Origin: Ichthyophthirius multifiliis
Lineage: Eukaryota; Ciliophora; Oligohymenophorea; Hymenostomatida
Assembly (NCBI RefSeq): GCF_000220395.1
Contig: NW_004087003.1
Location: forward strand, 27,118 to 91,117
DNA length: 64,000 nucleotides
Direction: 5' to 3'
Part shown: piece by piece, positions 1-11,410 of the stretch
Layout of the letters: every line of letters starts with the position of its first letter
How positions within the stretch are numbered: position 1 is the stretch's first letter
Notes under the pieces: generated by a model
Told to the model about the DNA's origin: nothing
What the model saw: only the letters and a program-made list of their open reading frames with translations
The model's database searches: none
Position numbers and translations under genes: made by a program

Positions 1-1025
1 TTGTTTTTTTTTTGTTTTAATTTATTTTAAATAAAAATAATAATAATAAATTTTTATGTTTAATTATTATTTAAAATAAAAATAAAGTTAGTCGCATTTT
101 TTCTTAAATATGTTTAATTGAATTAATATAAATAATATATATTTTGTAAAATAAATTAAATTAAAAATTATTTATATTTGATAATATGTTAAAATATTAA
201 TATTTATTTCCAAAAAAAAAAAAAAATTATTTATTAACAAAAAATATTTTTTTTTTATCAAAAAATATTTTTATGTTTTGAAGAAAAAACCTTAACTCAC
301 ATAATTATTTTTTATTTATTTATATACTCTTCTTTTTTTTTAAACAAAAATTAATATATTTATATAAATTTTAATATAGATTTATAAAACTAAATTGTTT
401 AATAATACTCAACATAGAAACAAATAAAAACATAAAAAATTATTATTTAGTGCCTTCATTATAAAGATTTTTCCTATTTAATCTTTGAATAAGACATAAA
501 AACTCTATTAACACATTAAATTTTTTTTTTCTCTGCTAATTAATTTGTTTTTTAAAAAGGAGGGGCTGCTTTATAATTCATAAGTGGTTTAGTAAATTAA
601 TATTAGATTCTAAGGGATCTAATAAAGCAAAATAAATAATAAATAAAACAATTTAAATTTATAAAAGTTAAAAAAAAAAAAACAAAAGTATAAAAGTGGG
701 TTATAAAAAAGTTAGCAAACGAATGGAAGATTATTGAATGTCTTAAATTAATAAAATTAGGTTATTTATCATCCTACATTAAATGAATTCTTAATTTGAA
801 CAAGAAATAATATAGATAAGCCATTAAGATTGCAAGAAAAAATTAAAAAGTTTAATTTTATCAAAAAAGGAAGAATAAAGGAAAAATAAATTAATAATAC
901 AAGAACACACGAATTCTATAAAAAATTAATTTATAATGAGTTTTTAGAAAAAAATTAATTTAATAAAAATTAATTAAAAAAAAAATAAAAAATAAAAAAA
1001 AGTGATAAAAAATTAAAATAATTGC
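1..1025. other. A+T-rich stretch without a supported gene
   Basis: Mostly poly-A/T and short AT words. Between about 540 and 930 the base mix is slightly richer and glutamine-code frames stay open for some tens of codons with basic content. No family motif appears, and the frames are broken by TGA. It could be decayed transposon coding DNA, since two relics follow, but I cannot support a gene. Confidence 0.5.
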
Positions 1026-1029
1026 ACAT

Positions 1030-4000
1030 GTACATTACTCAGGGTAACAAATCCTTACTTCTTAAAAGAAACTTAAACTCCTCCTGCAACTATTTTCATA
1101 AATCTTGCATTCCTTTTTCTCATAAAAATCACATTAAACAATTAAATTCTCAACATCCTCACAAATAAATACACAAAATATGCTATTATTTCTAACTTGG
1201 CTACTGCAAATACTAAAACGACTGCATATACTCCCACGGGAACTACACATCTAAACACAACTACAGATAAAACTAACAAAAAAGGCCCTACCCTCCTAAA
1301 TATTTCTAGAATCGAAATAAACACAAATAAAATTACAAAAATAGCAACAACTATTCTAACTAGACCAAACAACCATAAAATCATAATCAAACAGAACTAC
1401 TGTAAATATAATTTAATAAGTTACTGCAGGTATGGATTATTCAACTGTAAATATTCCCACAAATACCAATATAAAGACGCAAACAATTTTAACGGAAAAT
1501 ATAATTCTAAAAAAAAAAAAAATTAATTTTAAAATTTTAAATTTAATCACCAAAATAAAAATTAACAAAAATTCTAAATAATTTACTAAAGAAAATAATA
1601 CCATGAAACACAAAACATATAATAAAATCAAATACAGAACAACAAAAAAACCCATCTATTTAAACTCTATAGAAACAATCCGAACAAAGTCGACTAATCC
1701 AACTTCAATAAAACATAATTTTTGAAGACTAAATATAAATAATTCAAAACTCTGCTACATCTAATAAAACGATGAAAAAATAAACAATTCTAACATTTAA
1801 ATACATCAAATCTAAGACCAAATAAACCTTAATCAACAAAAGAACAAACCTCCATAGAGAAATTTTTTCATAACAAAACAGAAAACTTCGAAACTCCTTC
1901 CTTCTAAAGAATTAACCAATTCAAAAACATCCTCCAACAAAGTTCAAGCAAAAACACAATCCAAAAAACATTAAAACATAACCGAGACAAAGCATTAACT
2001 CCAACACTAAATAAAAATGACAGTAATTAATAAAAAAAAATAACTGATAAACCTAATAACTTAAAAAACCCTAAACATAACTTAAATATACCTATATAAA
2101 AACCTACATATAAACCTATATAAAATTTTGAAAAAAAAAACATACTACAACAATAATCTCATAAACTCAAACACACGCTCTACCACCATTCAAAATAGCA
2201 TAAAAATACTCTGCACAAACCTAAGCCATCAAAAATAACGCTAAATCATCATTACTTGTGAAGCATGGCTTCAACCTAACTAATAAATTTAGTCCCTTTA
2301 ACCCCTTTAACTGGACCCGTAATCAAGACTAAACTGGCGGTGGGGTATCAATCTTAACAAATTAATCCACGCATAAGAAATTAAATAGTCTTCCCAGAAT
2401 TAAAAATAATAATAACACACTGTAATAATAATTCAAAATTGATTTGCATAGGCTTATATATTTCTAACCACAGCGAAAAATTATTCTCAAAACATAATTC
2501 CATGAAATTCAAAACATTTTAAATAGATTAATAACCCATCATAGTTCTTTATCTTTGGCGACTTTAATAACTAACCAGAAAAAGTAAAGAAAATCCTAAA
2601 ATAATTCTTTTAATTCTACAACCTCGAAATCCATCCAAACACTCCAACACACTCCGATAATATAATTGACTTAATCATTACTACCAAGAACTTAAACTGC
2701 AAAATTCAAGTAATCAACCAAATTGAAAATAGCGACCATAAAACCATTATAGCGCAAATCCGAACCAACACTCAACTAAAGAATAAGAAAAAACTAACCT
2801 TTAACAAAAAATTAGCAAAAATCCTCCTCAACTCCTTTCAACATTAAGAACCCCTAAATTTTATTGCACAGAACAGTAATTACTATAAATAAAAAAGAAA
2901 AACTGACAAATGGCTTGAGCAGATTTAAAACATATTTAACCAAGCACAAGAATGGAAACTTTTCATTAAATCACTACAACAAACCAAAAAACAAAATGGG
3001 ATTCAACTCTGGAAAAATCTCTCACACTTCATCAGAAGTCAGAAATCTTCTCTTTTCTGGAAAAAATGTAAATCCATAATACTCCAATACAAAATCAAAA
3101 AGAGACAAGAACTAAAGACAGTATCCAAATTAATAACCAAAATCTATACGACCAAAGCCTGAACAATTGCCTTTATAAACACTTCTTAGCATACTTTAAA
3201 AATGATAACTCAACTCAAACTCAATGGTTCAGATTAAACTTCAAAGACTGGAAATTTAAAACCTACCCAAAGTCAGCACCAATAAAGCAATATCTATAGG
3301 CCTCCTATCCGATAAAATACTCTAATACTTCTAAAAAGACAAACTCCACGAACAACAAAGAATATAATTATTAAAAAAATACATAGAAAGAATCTAAGAC
3401 CCTCTCAAATACATTTCACACTTAACCGGAAGACTACTTTGCCTTAATAAAGAACTATCCAAACTCTGCCAAATCGAAAACATAAGGCCCATCTTATCCC
3501 CAATAAGAAAATTCCTTGAATTACAAATAAAACAAAAATTACAGGACTACGTATAACAAAAATCGGGAAGTCTTAAATCGGATTCATCTAAGGTTTCGGC
3601 ACTGAAATCAACTTACATAAATTGAGCACACTCTGGCAAGAAATAAAACCACACAGAAACTCCGATATACTCTTCATTAATCTCAAGAGCGCATTTGACT
3701 AAGTCCCACACGCCATCCTTTTAAATCTAATTAAATAACAATAAATCCTTAACGCAGACGAATTCGAATTACTCTAATTTATTCTTTATAACTCATACCT
3801 GTAAATCGGTAACAAAGATTTAAAGAGGAGTACCCTAAGAATCCTTACTCAGCCCCTTCCTATTTAACATATTCCTAAATACACTATATTTGCATACCAC
3901 TCAACTTAAAATTCCTTCTAACCAACAACTATACTACATAGACGATCTCGCCCTAATAACTCAGACAAATTACAAACTGTTTATTCTAATGGGCCTATCT

Positions 4001-4215
4001 ATGAATACCAGATAATCGTTAATCAAAAGAAATCCGGAATTATGACACAAAAAAACCCAAAACAAATATTAAATAACTCATTTCCTTTCCCATAGTAAAC
4101 TGATACAAATATCTCGAAGTAATAATCGACAATAACTTTTCGCTAAAACACCATTACAAAGAGATTAAGAACAAACTACAATACTCAATTTACAAACTGA
4201 ACCTTCTACACGAGG
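1030..4215 (+). mobile_element. Decayed APE-type non-LTR retrotransposon (LINE)
   Basis: The + strand changes here to an A/C-rich composition unlike the flanks. In the ciliate code three parts can be read. A basic ORF1-like stretch (about 1180-1790) carries a CCCH-like zinc finger, C-x7-C-x6-C-x3-H, near 1400-1460. An APE endonuclease follows (about 2250-2790) with TGGGVSIL near 2333, GDFN at 2557, an IIDLIITT stretch and SDH near 2730. The reverse transcriptase (about 3460-4200) has a palm block FINLKSAFDQVPH, RGVPQESLLSPF, the catalytic YYIDDLAL at about 3932 and a thumb YKYLEV near 4104. Catalytic residues survive, but the motifs lie in different frames: GGGV in frame 2, GDFN in 1, LKSAFD in 1, YIDD in 2, YKYLEV in 3. 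A TGA interrupts the thumb, so this is a dead copy. No target-site duplication or poly-A tail could be defined. Confidence 0.85.
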
Positions 4216-4217
4216 AA

Positions 4218-4450
4218 AGTACCAACAAAGAAAAGAAGAAATGAAGAAATGAAGAAATGAAGAAAAGAAGAAATGAAGAAATGAAGAAAAGAAGAAAAGA
4301 AGAAAAGAAGAAAAGAAGAAAAGAAGAAAAGAAGAAAAGAAGAAAAGAAGAAAAGAAGAAATGAAGAAATGAAGAAATGAAGAAAAGAAGAAAAGAAGAA
4401 AAGAAGAAAAGAAGAAAAGAAGAAAAGAAGAAAAGAAGAAAAGAAGAAGA
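4218..4450 (+). repeat. GAAGAAAW 8-bp minisatellite
   Basis: About 230 bases of near-perfect tandem GAAGAAAA and GAAGAAAT units, purine-only on the + strand. It begins exactly where the retrotransposon coding text fades into Lys/Glu codons. It therefore probably grew by slippage from a purine-rich patch in the element's 3' part. An 8-base unit cannot hold a reading frame, so it is not coding. Such a purine tract can form triplex DNA; that is general knowledge, not something seen here. Confidence 0.9.
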
Positions 4451-4663
4451 AGAAAATTACTATATAAGGTTTATTATATCCTCAAAATAAAACTTTTTTT
4501 AACTTTAATTAAATCAATACAACTAAAATTAAATTCATACAATTGCTAAAAAGAATAAAAAGACTTACTTTAGTTTTAAGATTCGTATGTCATATAGAAC
4601 TATAGTATATACTTATATTCTTTGATGAGACATCCTGTAATCTTAATTTATAAAAACATAAGC

Positions 4664-5150
4664 ATGATGTAAAAAAGTGGAAGAATTCATGTGTATAGAT
4701 AAAATAAATCAATCAATTATACAGTTATGGGTTTGATTCATCCTAATGATGCTATGCCTTATATGGGAATAAAAGGTGGAGCAAAACGGGAGTACCAAGT
4801 TAAGTATTTATGTGAATTATTATATTATATTGAAATGAATTGGCAAAACAAAAAAATTGTAATTGCTTTAGATCAAACTGAATAGGATGATTCAAATAAT
4901 GTTAAAAAATTGCTACTTAATAATATAAACTATATTATTAAGTTTAGTACAATGTCAACACCTTAGTTTATACATTAGGAGCTATTATGGTTAAAATTTA
5001 AAAATAACATAAATAATAATATATTTAAAAAAAAATAGAAATTGAAAGAAATATAAAATTGTAAAAAAAAATATCAGAAAATGATTTTTGAGGCTTTTAC
5101 AGTTATTAACTTAGATAATATAAAGAAGTTTAAATTGTAATAATATATTA
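4664..5150 (+). pseudogene. Decayed Tc1/mariner/IS630-like DDE transposase fragment
   Basis: A glutamine-code frame opens at ATG 4664 and holds for roughly 150 codons. It shows the layout of a DDE_3 integrase core: a beta-strand/turn stretch (YTVMGLIHPND), a helix with a fairly conserved EYQVKYLCELL, then KKIVIALDQT, which matches the second catalytic Asp strand, usually followed by an Asn and a His-Ser. SNNVKKLLLNN and STPQFIHQELLWLKFK follow, corresponding to the SPxLNPIExxWxxxK block with the third catalytic acid. The DN and NPIE cores are eroded (DQ, FIHQE). The upstream first-Asp region and DNA-binding domain are missing, and the frame ends in simple-sequence A+T. Family assignment rests on the order of blocks; this is a relic, not an active gene. 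Confidence 0.6.
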
Positions 5151-5354
5151 TAATGCTAAAAATTTTAAAAATAAAAAATCAATTTTATTAATATATAAAA
5201 GTAAGTAGCTTTTGCTTTAAATAATAAATATTCATTATTTACAATTAAAGTTAAAGATAAAATATTAAAAAAAAAAGTAAAAAAAAAATAAAAATAAAAA
5301 AAAATAACAAATAACAAATAAAAAATAAAAAATAACAATAATATGTAAATTTAA

Positions 5355-5412
<58 letters not shown>

Positions 5413-6388
5413 TAAAATATATTAATAATAATATATTTATAATAATAATTAATTTCTTTTGTTTGTCATGTATTTTTTATCTTATTATATATTTTTTTTT
5501 ATAATTATGTATGATTTTTTTAAAAAAATTAATTGTAAAATAAAAAATAGATTTTTATATATTTTTTTATTGATTTTATAATAAAAATACAAAAATTTTA
5601 AAAATAAACATAACTTAATAATAATTAATTTAATAGATATTAATTAAGAAAATATTAATGATTTTTTTTTTAATAATCTATTTAATATAAATAAAACAAT
5701 AGATTTGTATAAGAAGATATATGTAGCAATCCTTTATTTAATGAGACTTAGAAAAATATAAAGAAATGTAAGTAAAAAATAGCTATTTTTATTTAATTAA
5801 AAAAAAAAATTTAAACAGTCCTTAATTGATTAAATATTTAATAAATATATTTATGAAAAAAATTTAAAAAAACATCAATTAATATTAAATAGAAATTTCT
5901 AAAAAAGATAATAAATTTTTGATATAACTTGATTTTGGTGAATAAAAAATAAAAATGATTAACTTAGTATTTTATTTTTTTAAAAAATATTATTAATTAA
6001 AAAAATAGATTAATTTATTTCATTATAAAAAATAAAATATTATATTTTATATATAATTATTATAATTTTTATTTTAATTACAAGGATTTATAAAATATTA
6101 TTTATATTTTATATTATATATATTTTTTTTTTAATAAATATATATTTAAAATTAATAAAATTTTTATAATTTAAAAATGTAAATTATTTAATTATATATA
6201 TGTTTTATAAAAGAATTTTTTAAAAAGATATTATATATTTAGAAATTACTTTTTAATAATATTTTTTAAAGAGATATATTAATCACATTTAAAATGATCA
6301 TAAATATTTAAAAATATATATATATTATTTGGAAAAATTTATATAATTAAATAATATAAAATACATTTATAAAATATAATTAAAAATC
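5151..6388. other. Intergenic A+T-rich DNA with an (AAT)n tract
   Basis: Contains an (AAT)n microsatellite at about 5357-5407 and long AT-only text. I see no gene. Confidence 0.7.
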
Positions 6389-8235
6389 TCATTAAAAATT
6401 ATCTTTTTTAATGTTAATTTTAATAACATTTTCTTGATTAATCATATGATAAGATTTTCTTTAATTTTTATTATATTCATAATTACGTATTTTACTTAAT
6501 TTATTAATTTATTTAGATGTATTAGGCGATTTAGATTTTAAATAAACAACCAACTTATGTGAGCTTTAATGTTCAGCCTAACTTATTTAATTATATATTA
6601 TTTTTCTTAAGCTATAGGAATTATTTGTTCTATTATTAATAATGCCATTTTCCATTTTTTATAAAAGATTGTTTTCTTTTAACTCATCTTTATGTAATAA
6701 ATTGTTTTGTATATTAACGTTTTTATCATCACTACCTAAAATTCTCTTATCTTAATTGATCAAATGCTTTAACTTACTATTTTTTTCTGTTTATATAGAT
6801 TTAGAATTTTTTAATTTTATTATTCTCTTCATTATTATATTTTTTATAATCATTTTTATTTAATATTTAGACTTATTTATCACTCTAATTTATTTCTTAA
6901 TGTTCAACTTCAACTTTACTGTTTTGTTTCCTTTAATTTGAGTTTAAAAATTAAAAAAAATATTTAAAATATATTTATTTATTAACATTTCATCTATATG
7001 AAATAAAGATTTCATAGGAGATTAAATTGTAGTTTTATGTACTGCCATATTATTAATAGTTGATAAAGCTTAAATATTAGAAATAGAAGATCTATGTCCT
7101 ATTGGTTATAAGGGAGTAGGATTTTTTTTTTATTTATTTTTTAAATCTAAAACTAAAGAGAAAATATCAAATGAATTAGTTTTTAATTTTTCTTTTTTCT
7201 TTTATAATTAAAGAAGCTAATTTTAATTTAACAGAGGCTCATTTTTTACAATTATTCCATGTAAAAATTTAACTTTAAAACAAGTAAAAAATCCACATCT
7301 TGAGCATTCACAACTTTTCCTACGAATATGCTTTTTTATATTTAATACGTTTAAGTTTGTTTCATCATATTCTTTTAGATTTTCATCACTTCTTATTTTT
7401 CTTTATTTATTGGTTTCTGTAAAATTTTAGCAAGCAAAATAATAATTTTAAGAAGAGTTTGCAATATATATTTCATTACTTTAACTTTTTAAATTTTACT
7501 TTCTAATAGTTTTAATTTGTTTTTGTATTTATTCATTAGTTTTTTAGAAGTTAATTTTGCGTATATATGATTAGTTTATAGAAATCAGTTTTTGATTACT
7601 ATCCGATTTTTTTCTTTTTTCTCCTTTCATTATCGAATTTAAAGTGCTTTGTCTTTTTCTTATTCCTTAACTGTTTCTCTTTTATTAAAATGATTCCTAT
7701 AAAGTATTCTTTAGTCTGTTTCTTTATTATGGTAATATTTAACAATAAAAAATTAAATAAAAATGATTATTAATATATATTTACTAATTTTAGACATAAT
7801 CTTTTATTGGGCTAATTATATTCAAATTATCTTATATTTTTTAATTATTTTTATCTTTTATTTACTCATCATCTAATAATACTTATAAATTATTTAAATA
7901 TTTTATTATCACATTTTATTTTTTTCTTACGATAATTTGTTTTAGAAAAATTGCCTTGACTAACTTAATTTTTTGGCTCAGTTACTGTTCTTATATTTGA
8001 AGCATCGTTTTTTATTATTTACAAAAAATTCTTATGTTAATGGTCTTTTAAAATTTTATTTTTTTAAAAATTAATTGCACATATTTTTACTTTAATTGAC
8101 CCCAAATTAATTTAATGAATCCCTTTTTTAATTCTCAATTTTTTTTATTATTAAGGTATTATAATAATATTTTTATAATTTTACCCTCATATTTATTTTT
8201 GATGTGTTATTGTTTTAGGTTGATGAGAAATTCAT
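6389..8235 (-). CDS. Uncharacterised Lys/Asn/Gln-rich protein with a Cys motif
   Basis: Function not recognised. The likely start is the ATG at 8235 (MNFSSTQNNN...), followed shortly by a GT...AG intron. A second intron near 7739-7800 separates an acidic part (about 7800-8000) from a long continuous exon (about 7730-6750). The end is TGA at 6389-6391. Most of the chain is low complexity. The exception is a block read from about 7310 to 7270, RRKSCECSRCGFFTCF, with spacing C-x-C-x2-C-x4-C, which could bind zinc. It resembles neither CXC/tesmin nor RING spacing. Near 6735 the open frame changes by one base, and near 8010 another shift is needed. The model is therefore imperfect, and the gene could be spliced differently or damaged. 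Confidence 0.55.
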
Positions 8236-8889
8236 TTTTTTATATTAATGAATGGATAACAAAAAATGTTACAAATAAAAAATTAATATATTAGTTTTTA
8301 TAAAACTTTATTTAATTTATTTAATTAAAAATATTAAATGCTCTTCTTAATTATAATAAATTAAAAATTTAGATTATTTAAAAAAAATTCTAATAAAATA
8401 AAAACAAATTAAATAACGTATTGTATTTTATTTATAAATATATATAGATTTCATTATTTTATTTTTTTAGAAAAAATTATTTTTTATATTTAATTTTTTT
8501 GTTAATTTATATTACATAATCTTCTTTTTAACCTTATTAATTTTTATCTATTGATAATTTATAAATATTTAGTTTTAAAATGATAAGGATAAAAAATGAT
8601 AAATATTAAATTACTAAATTATTTTAAATATTTTTATTAAAATGAATTTATTTATATTTTTGGGAGGGAAATTTTAATTTTCTATTTCAAATTTGGTTCT
8701 AACTATAAAATTATTAGTAAAATTTGAATTAATTCTCATTATTTATTATTTTATAAATTTCATTTATATGCTTTATTATAAATTATTTATTAATTGTTTT
8801 ATTATATATATTTAATTAATTTTTTTCTTATTTAAATAAAAAAATTATTACAAAATTAATAGTTTTAAAATCAAAGCATATATAGATTT

Positions 8890-9760
8890 ATGAACACACC
8901 AAATTAATCTGAAGAAAATACACCAAAAGAAACTCTTTAAATTTGAATGAAAAAGTAAAATACGAAGGTTTTATACTATAAAATTTAATTAAAATAAAAA
9001 ACTATTTATAAATTAATAAATAATAGAGATTAAGTCTGGTTTATATATATTATTTTAATAATATGGTTAGGTTTTTGATATATGTATAAAGAAATTTAAT
9101 ACATAAAGAGCATAAGCATGGATTATTTACAGAGATATTCGTTCTGCAATAAATGCACAAAAAATTTTAAATGGATATCTTTTTTATGGAAAATAATTGG
9201 TATATAGAAACCATAAAATTTAAATAAAATTAAAAATAATTTTAAACAAAAAAAATGATTCGATTACATATTAATATTATTATTTTTTTTTAAAAAAAAA
9301 AAGAAAATAAACTTTGCAAAACAAAGAAGTCAAATACTTGATAAAATAGAAGGAAAATGGATTCCCTAGAAAAAAATAAAAAAAAATATAGAATAATAAT
9401 AAGCATAAAAGCCAAAGCTTGGTTTTGAATAATAATTAAAATAATTATCTATAAACGAATAATATATTAAATTAAATTATTAAAATAGTAGTCTTTTAAT
9501 AGTAGATAATTTAAATGAATAAAATTCGAAAGAATTTTTAACAAGTTTATTTAATTTATATAAAGGATTTAAGTATTAAATAATAAAATTATTTTTTTCA
9601 AATTAAACTTAATAAAAAAAGGTCTGTTAATATAAATTAAGTATAAAGAATAGCTTAAATAGAATACGAAAATGCAAAGCAAGCAGAATTTGCATTATAA
9701 ATCCTTTAAAAATTTTAAATTTCTAAAGATGTTTTTTTAAATATTAATTATGTGAAATGA
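8890..9760 (+). CDS. U1A/U2B''-like snRNP protein (SNF family), two RRMs
   Basis: Spliceosomal RNA-binding protein of the U1A/U2B''/SNF family, expected to bind U1 and/or U2 snRNA loops in the nucleus. RRM1 reads LNEKVKYEE, LYILFQQYGQVFDI (RNP2-side helix), then QRAQAWIIYRDI (RNP1) and INAQKILNGYLFYGKQL. The linker has INFAKQRSQI and EGKWIP, as in the family's YAK...G.F block. RRM2 reads LIVDNLNEQ, LFNLYKGFK, then RIAQIEYENAKQAEFAL and a C-terminal NINYVK before TGA at 9758. Introns are at 8968-9026, 9200-9303 and 9573-9621; splicing them restores both RRMs exactly. One problem remains: between the N-terminal TPKETLQI and LNEKV one base must be added near 8945-8950, and part of the RNP2 strand is missing. 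About 220 residues, normal for the family. Confidence 0.85.
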
Positions 9761-10191
9761 GTAAATTTTAACTTTTTCTATTTTTCTTAAAAAAAAATTG
9801 ATGTATGCATTTAGTTTAATAAATGAATAAATAAGATAAAGACAAAAAAATATTATTAATGATATTTTTTTGTTTAAATATATTTATTATTATACGTGTA
9901 AAAAGCTTATTTTATCATTTATTTTTTAATAATAATATATATTGTTATTTATATTATATATTCAACATTTTCCATCTTTTTGAAAAATTAGATATTTTTC
10001 ATCATTTTAAATATAATTTTGAGGATTATCTTATATTATGTTTTTAGTATAACATAAAAAATATTAAACATATACTTTATATTTAGCATTTTAAATCTTT
10101 AACAAATTCTATATATTCTTAATGCGATATTTAGAAATGGAGTAAAAAAGATTGATATATCCAGCCAGAATTAAATCTGTCGAATTTTTTT

Positions 10192-10250
10192 CCGGATCGA
10201 TACTAGATAGATTCGGAATTTTTAGATAGATTTTAAATTGATACAAATCG
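10192..10250 (+). repeat. Imperfect direct repeat, copy A
   Basis: Begins CCGGATCGATA and contains GATTCGGAATTTT and AAATTGATACAAA. It matches copy B at 10740-10790 in the same order and direction (CCGG..ATA, GATT.CGGA, TTT..ATTGATAC). It stands out because both copies are richer in G+C than the surroundings. Confidence 0.5.
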
Positions 10251-10739
10251 ATTTTAAAAAATAATTATTATTTGTATTTATAATACAAATTCATATTTAT
10301 ATTAATTTTAATAAATTAAAAATATAATTATAGTATAAATTTAAAACTATGATATATTACTTGCTTATAATTTTTTTAAAAAAGATTTATCAAAAAAAAA
10401 ACAAAAAAAATATTTAAATATCTATTTTTTTTTTAATTTAAAATAAATAAATAATTTAATATAAAAAATTAATTAATTATTAAAAAGTTTCTTTTTTATA
10501 ATTATTCTATAATTTTTTTTAAAAATAATTAAACAAAAAAAGGCTTTTTGTCGATCTTATTTTTATTAAAATAGGATTAGGATAAATATTAGATGAAAGA
10601 AGAATGCATTTATGAGAAAAAGCAAACAATTACTCTATTTTATATCAAATAATTAAAAATATGCATTTAATAATAAGTATTTCTTTATTTAAACATATTA
10701 ATATATAAATATATGTTTGATAGAATATGTTTTTTCAAT

Positions 10740-10790
10740 CCGGTATAGAAGATTGATTTCGGATTTTCCATAAATTTCAGATTGATACAT
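10740..10790 (+). repeat. Imperfect direct repeat, copy B
   Basis: Second copy of the element at 10192-10250, with CCGGTATA, GATTTCGGATTTTCC and CAGATTGATACAT. About 490 bases lie between the copies. The pair could flank an old insertion or be two members of a dispersed repeat. Confidence 0.5.
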
Positions 10791-11410
10791 AAACTATACT
10801 AAGAAATCCAAAAAAGTTCCTACTCTAATATAATTATAATTTATAAAAAATAAATATATATTTCATTTTTTATTTATGGTTTTAATATACATAATTAAAA
10901 TTAAATATTATAGGTATTATCTTTATAATAAATATACTCTAAATATATATATATATAAATAATTTATTAAAATAATATTAATTTCCAATTTTAAGTTCAT
11001 ATATTTTATAGAGGTGTAAATAAAAAAATTGAATTAGCTGAAACTTTTTTTAAATCAAACTAGCTTGAATTTTTATTAATTATAATTTGTTTTATTTAAA
11101 AATAAGATATCTATATAAAAATTTAAAAATAAAATTAATATATTTAATAATAATAATATAATAAATATTGAAATAAATCTTTGATTTTTAAAAAGTGAAT
11201 AAATCCTTTAATAAAGATTAGTAATTTAGGATTATTAAATCGTCCTAAATTTTTTTATATAAAGGAAGTGATTTAATTATGCCTTAATATCATCCGAACA
11301 AACAGAAAATAAAATTAAAAGAAATATATACTATTATAATAAAAATTTAATTATAAATATATATATATACATATATAATATTATTATTTTTATGTATATA
11401 TTATATATAA

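Larger units (their letters stand above)
9761..11410. other. Intergenic region with a pair of imperfect direct repeats
   Basis: AT-rich, apart from two islands richer in G and C around 10170-10250 and 10735-10800, and an 11000-11080 patch. No frame carries a recognisable protein; the hydrophobic frame at 9859-10047 is composition only. Confidence 0.6.

Noticed and set aside
1142-1526. Two overlapping open frames on opposite strands at 1142-1390 (-) and 1197-1526 (+) as separate genes
   Set aside because: The - strand frame is the antisense of the A/C-rich retrotransposon text. The + frame starts at TTG and belongs to the element's ORF1-like part, which continues past TAA in the ciliate code.
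2864-3079. Standard-code open frame inside the LINE
   Set aside because: It lies between the endonuclease and reverse-transcriptase blocks and in a frame without family motifs; it is part of the decayed element, not a gene.
4218-4450. CRISPR-like array
   Set aside because: Units are contiguous 8-mers with no spacers; this is a minisatellite in a eukaryotic genome.
9859-10047. Small hydrophobic protein
   Set aside because: Phe/Ile/Tyr/Asn-rich text is what A+T-rich DNA encodes by chance; it shows no motif and no intron or codon signature.
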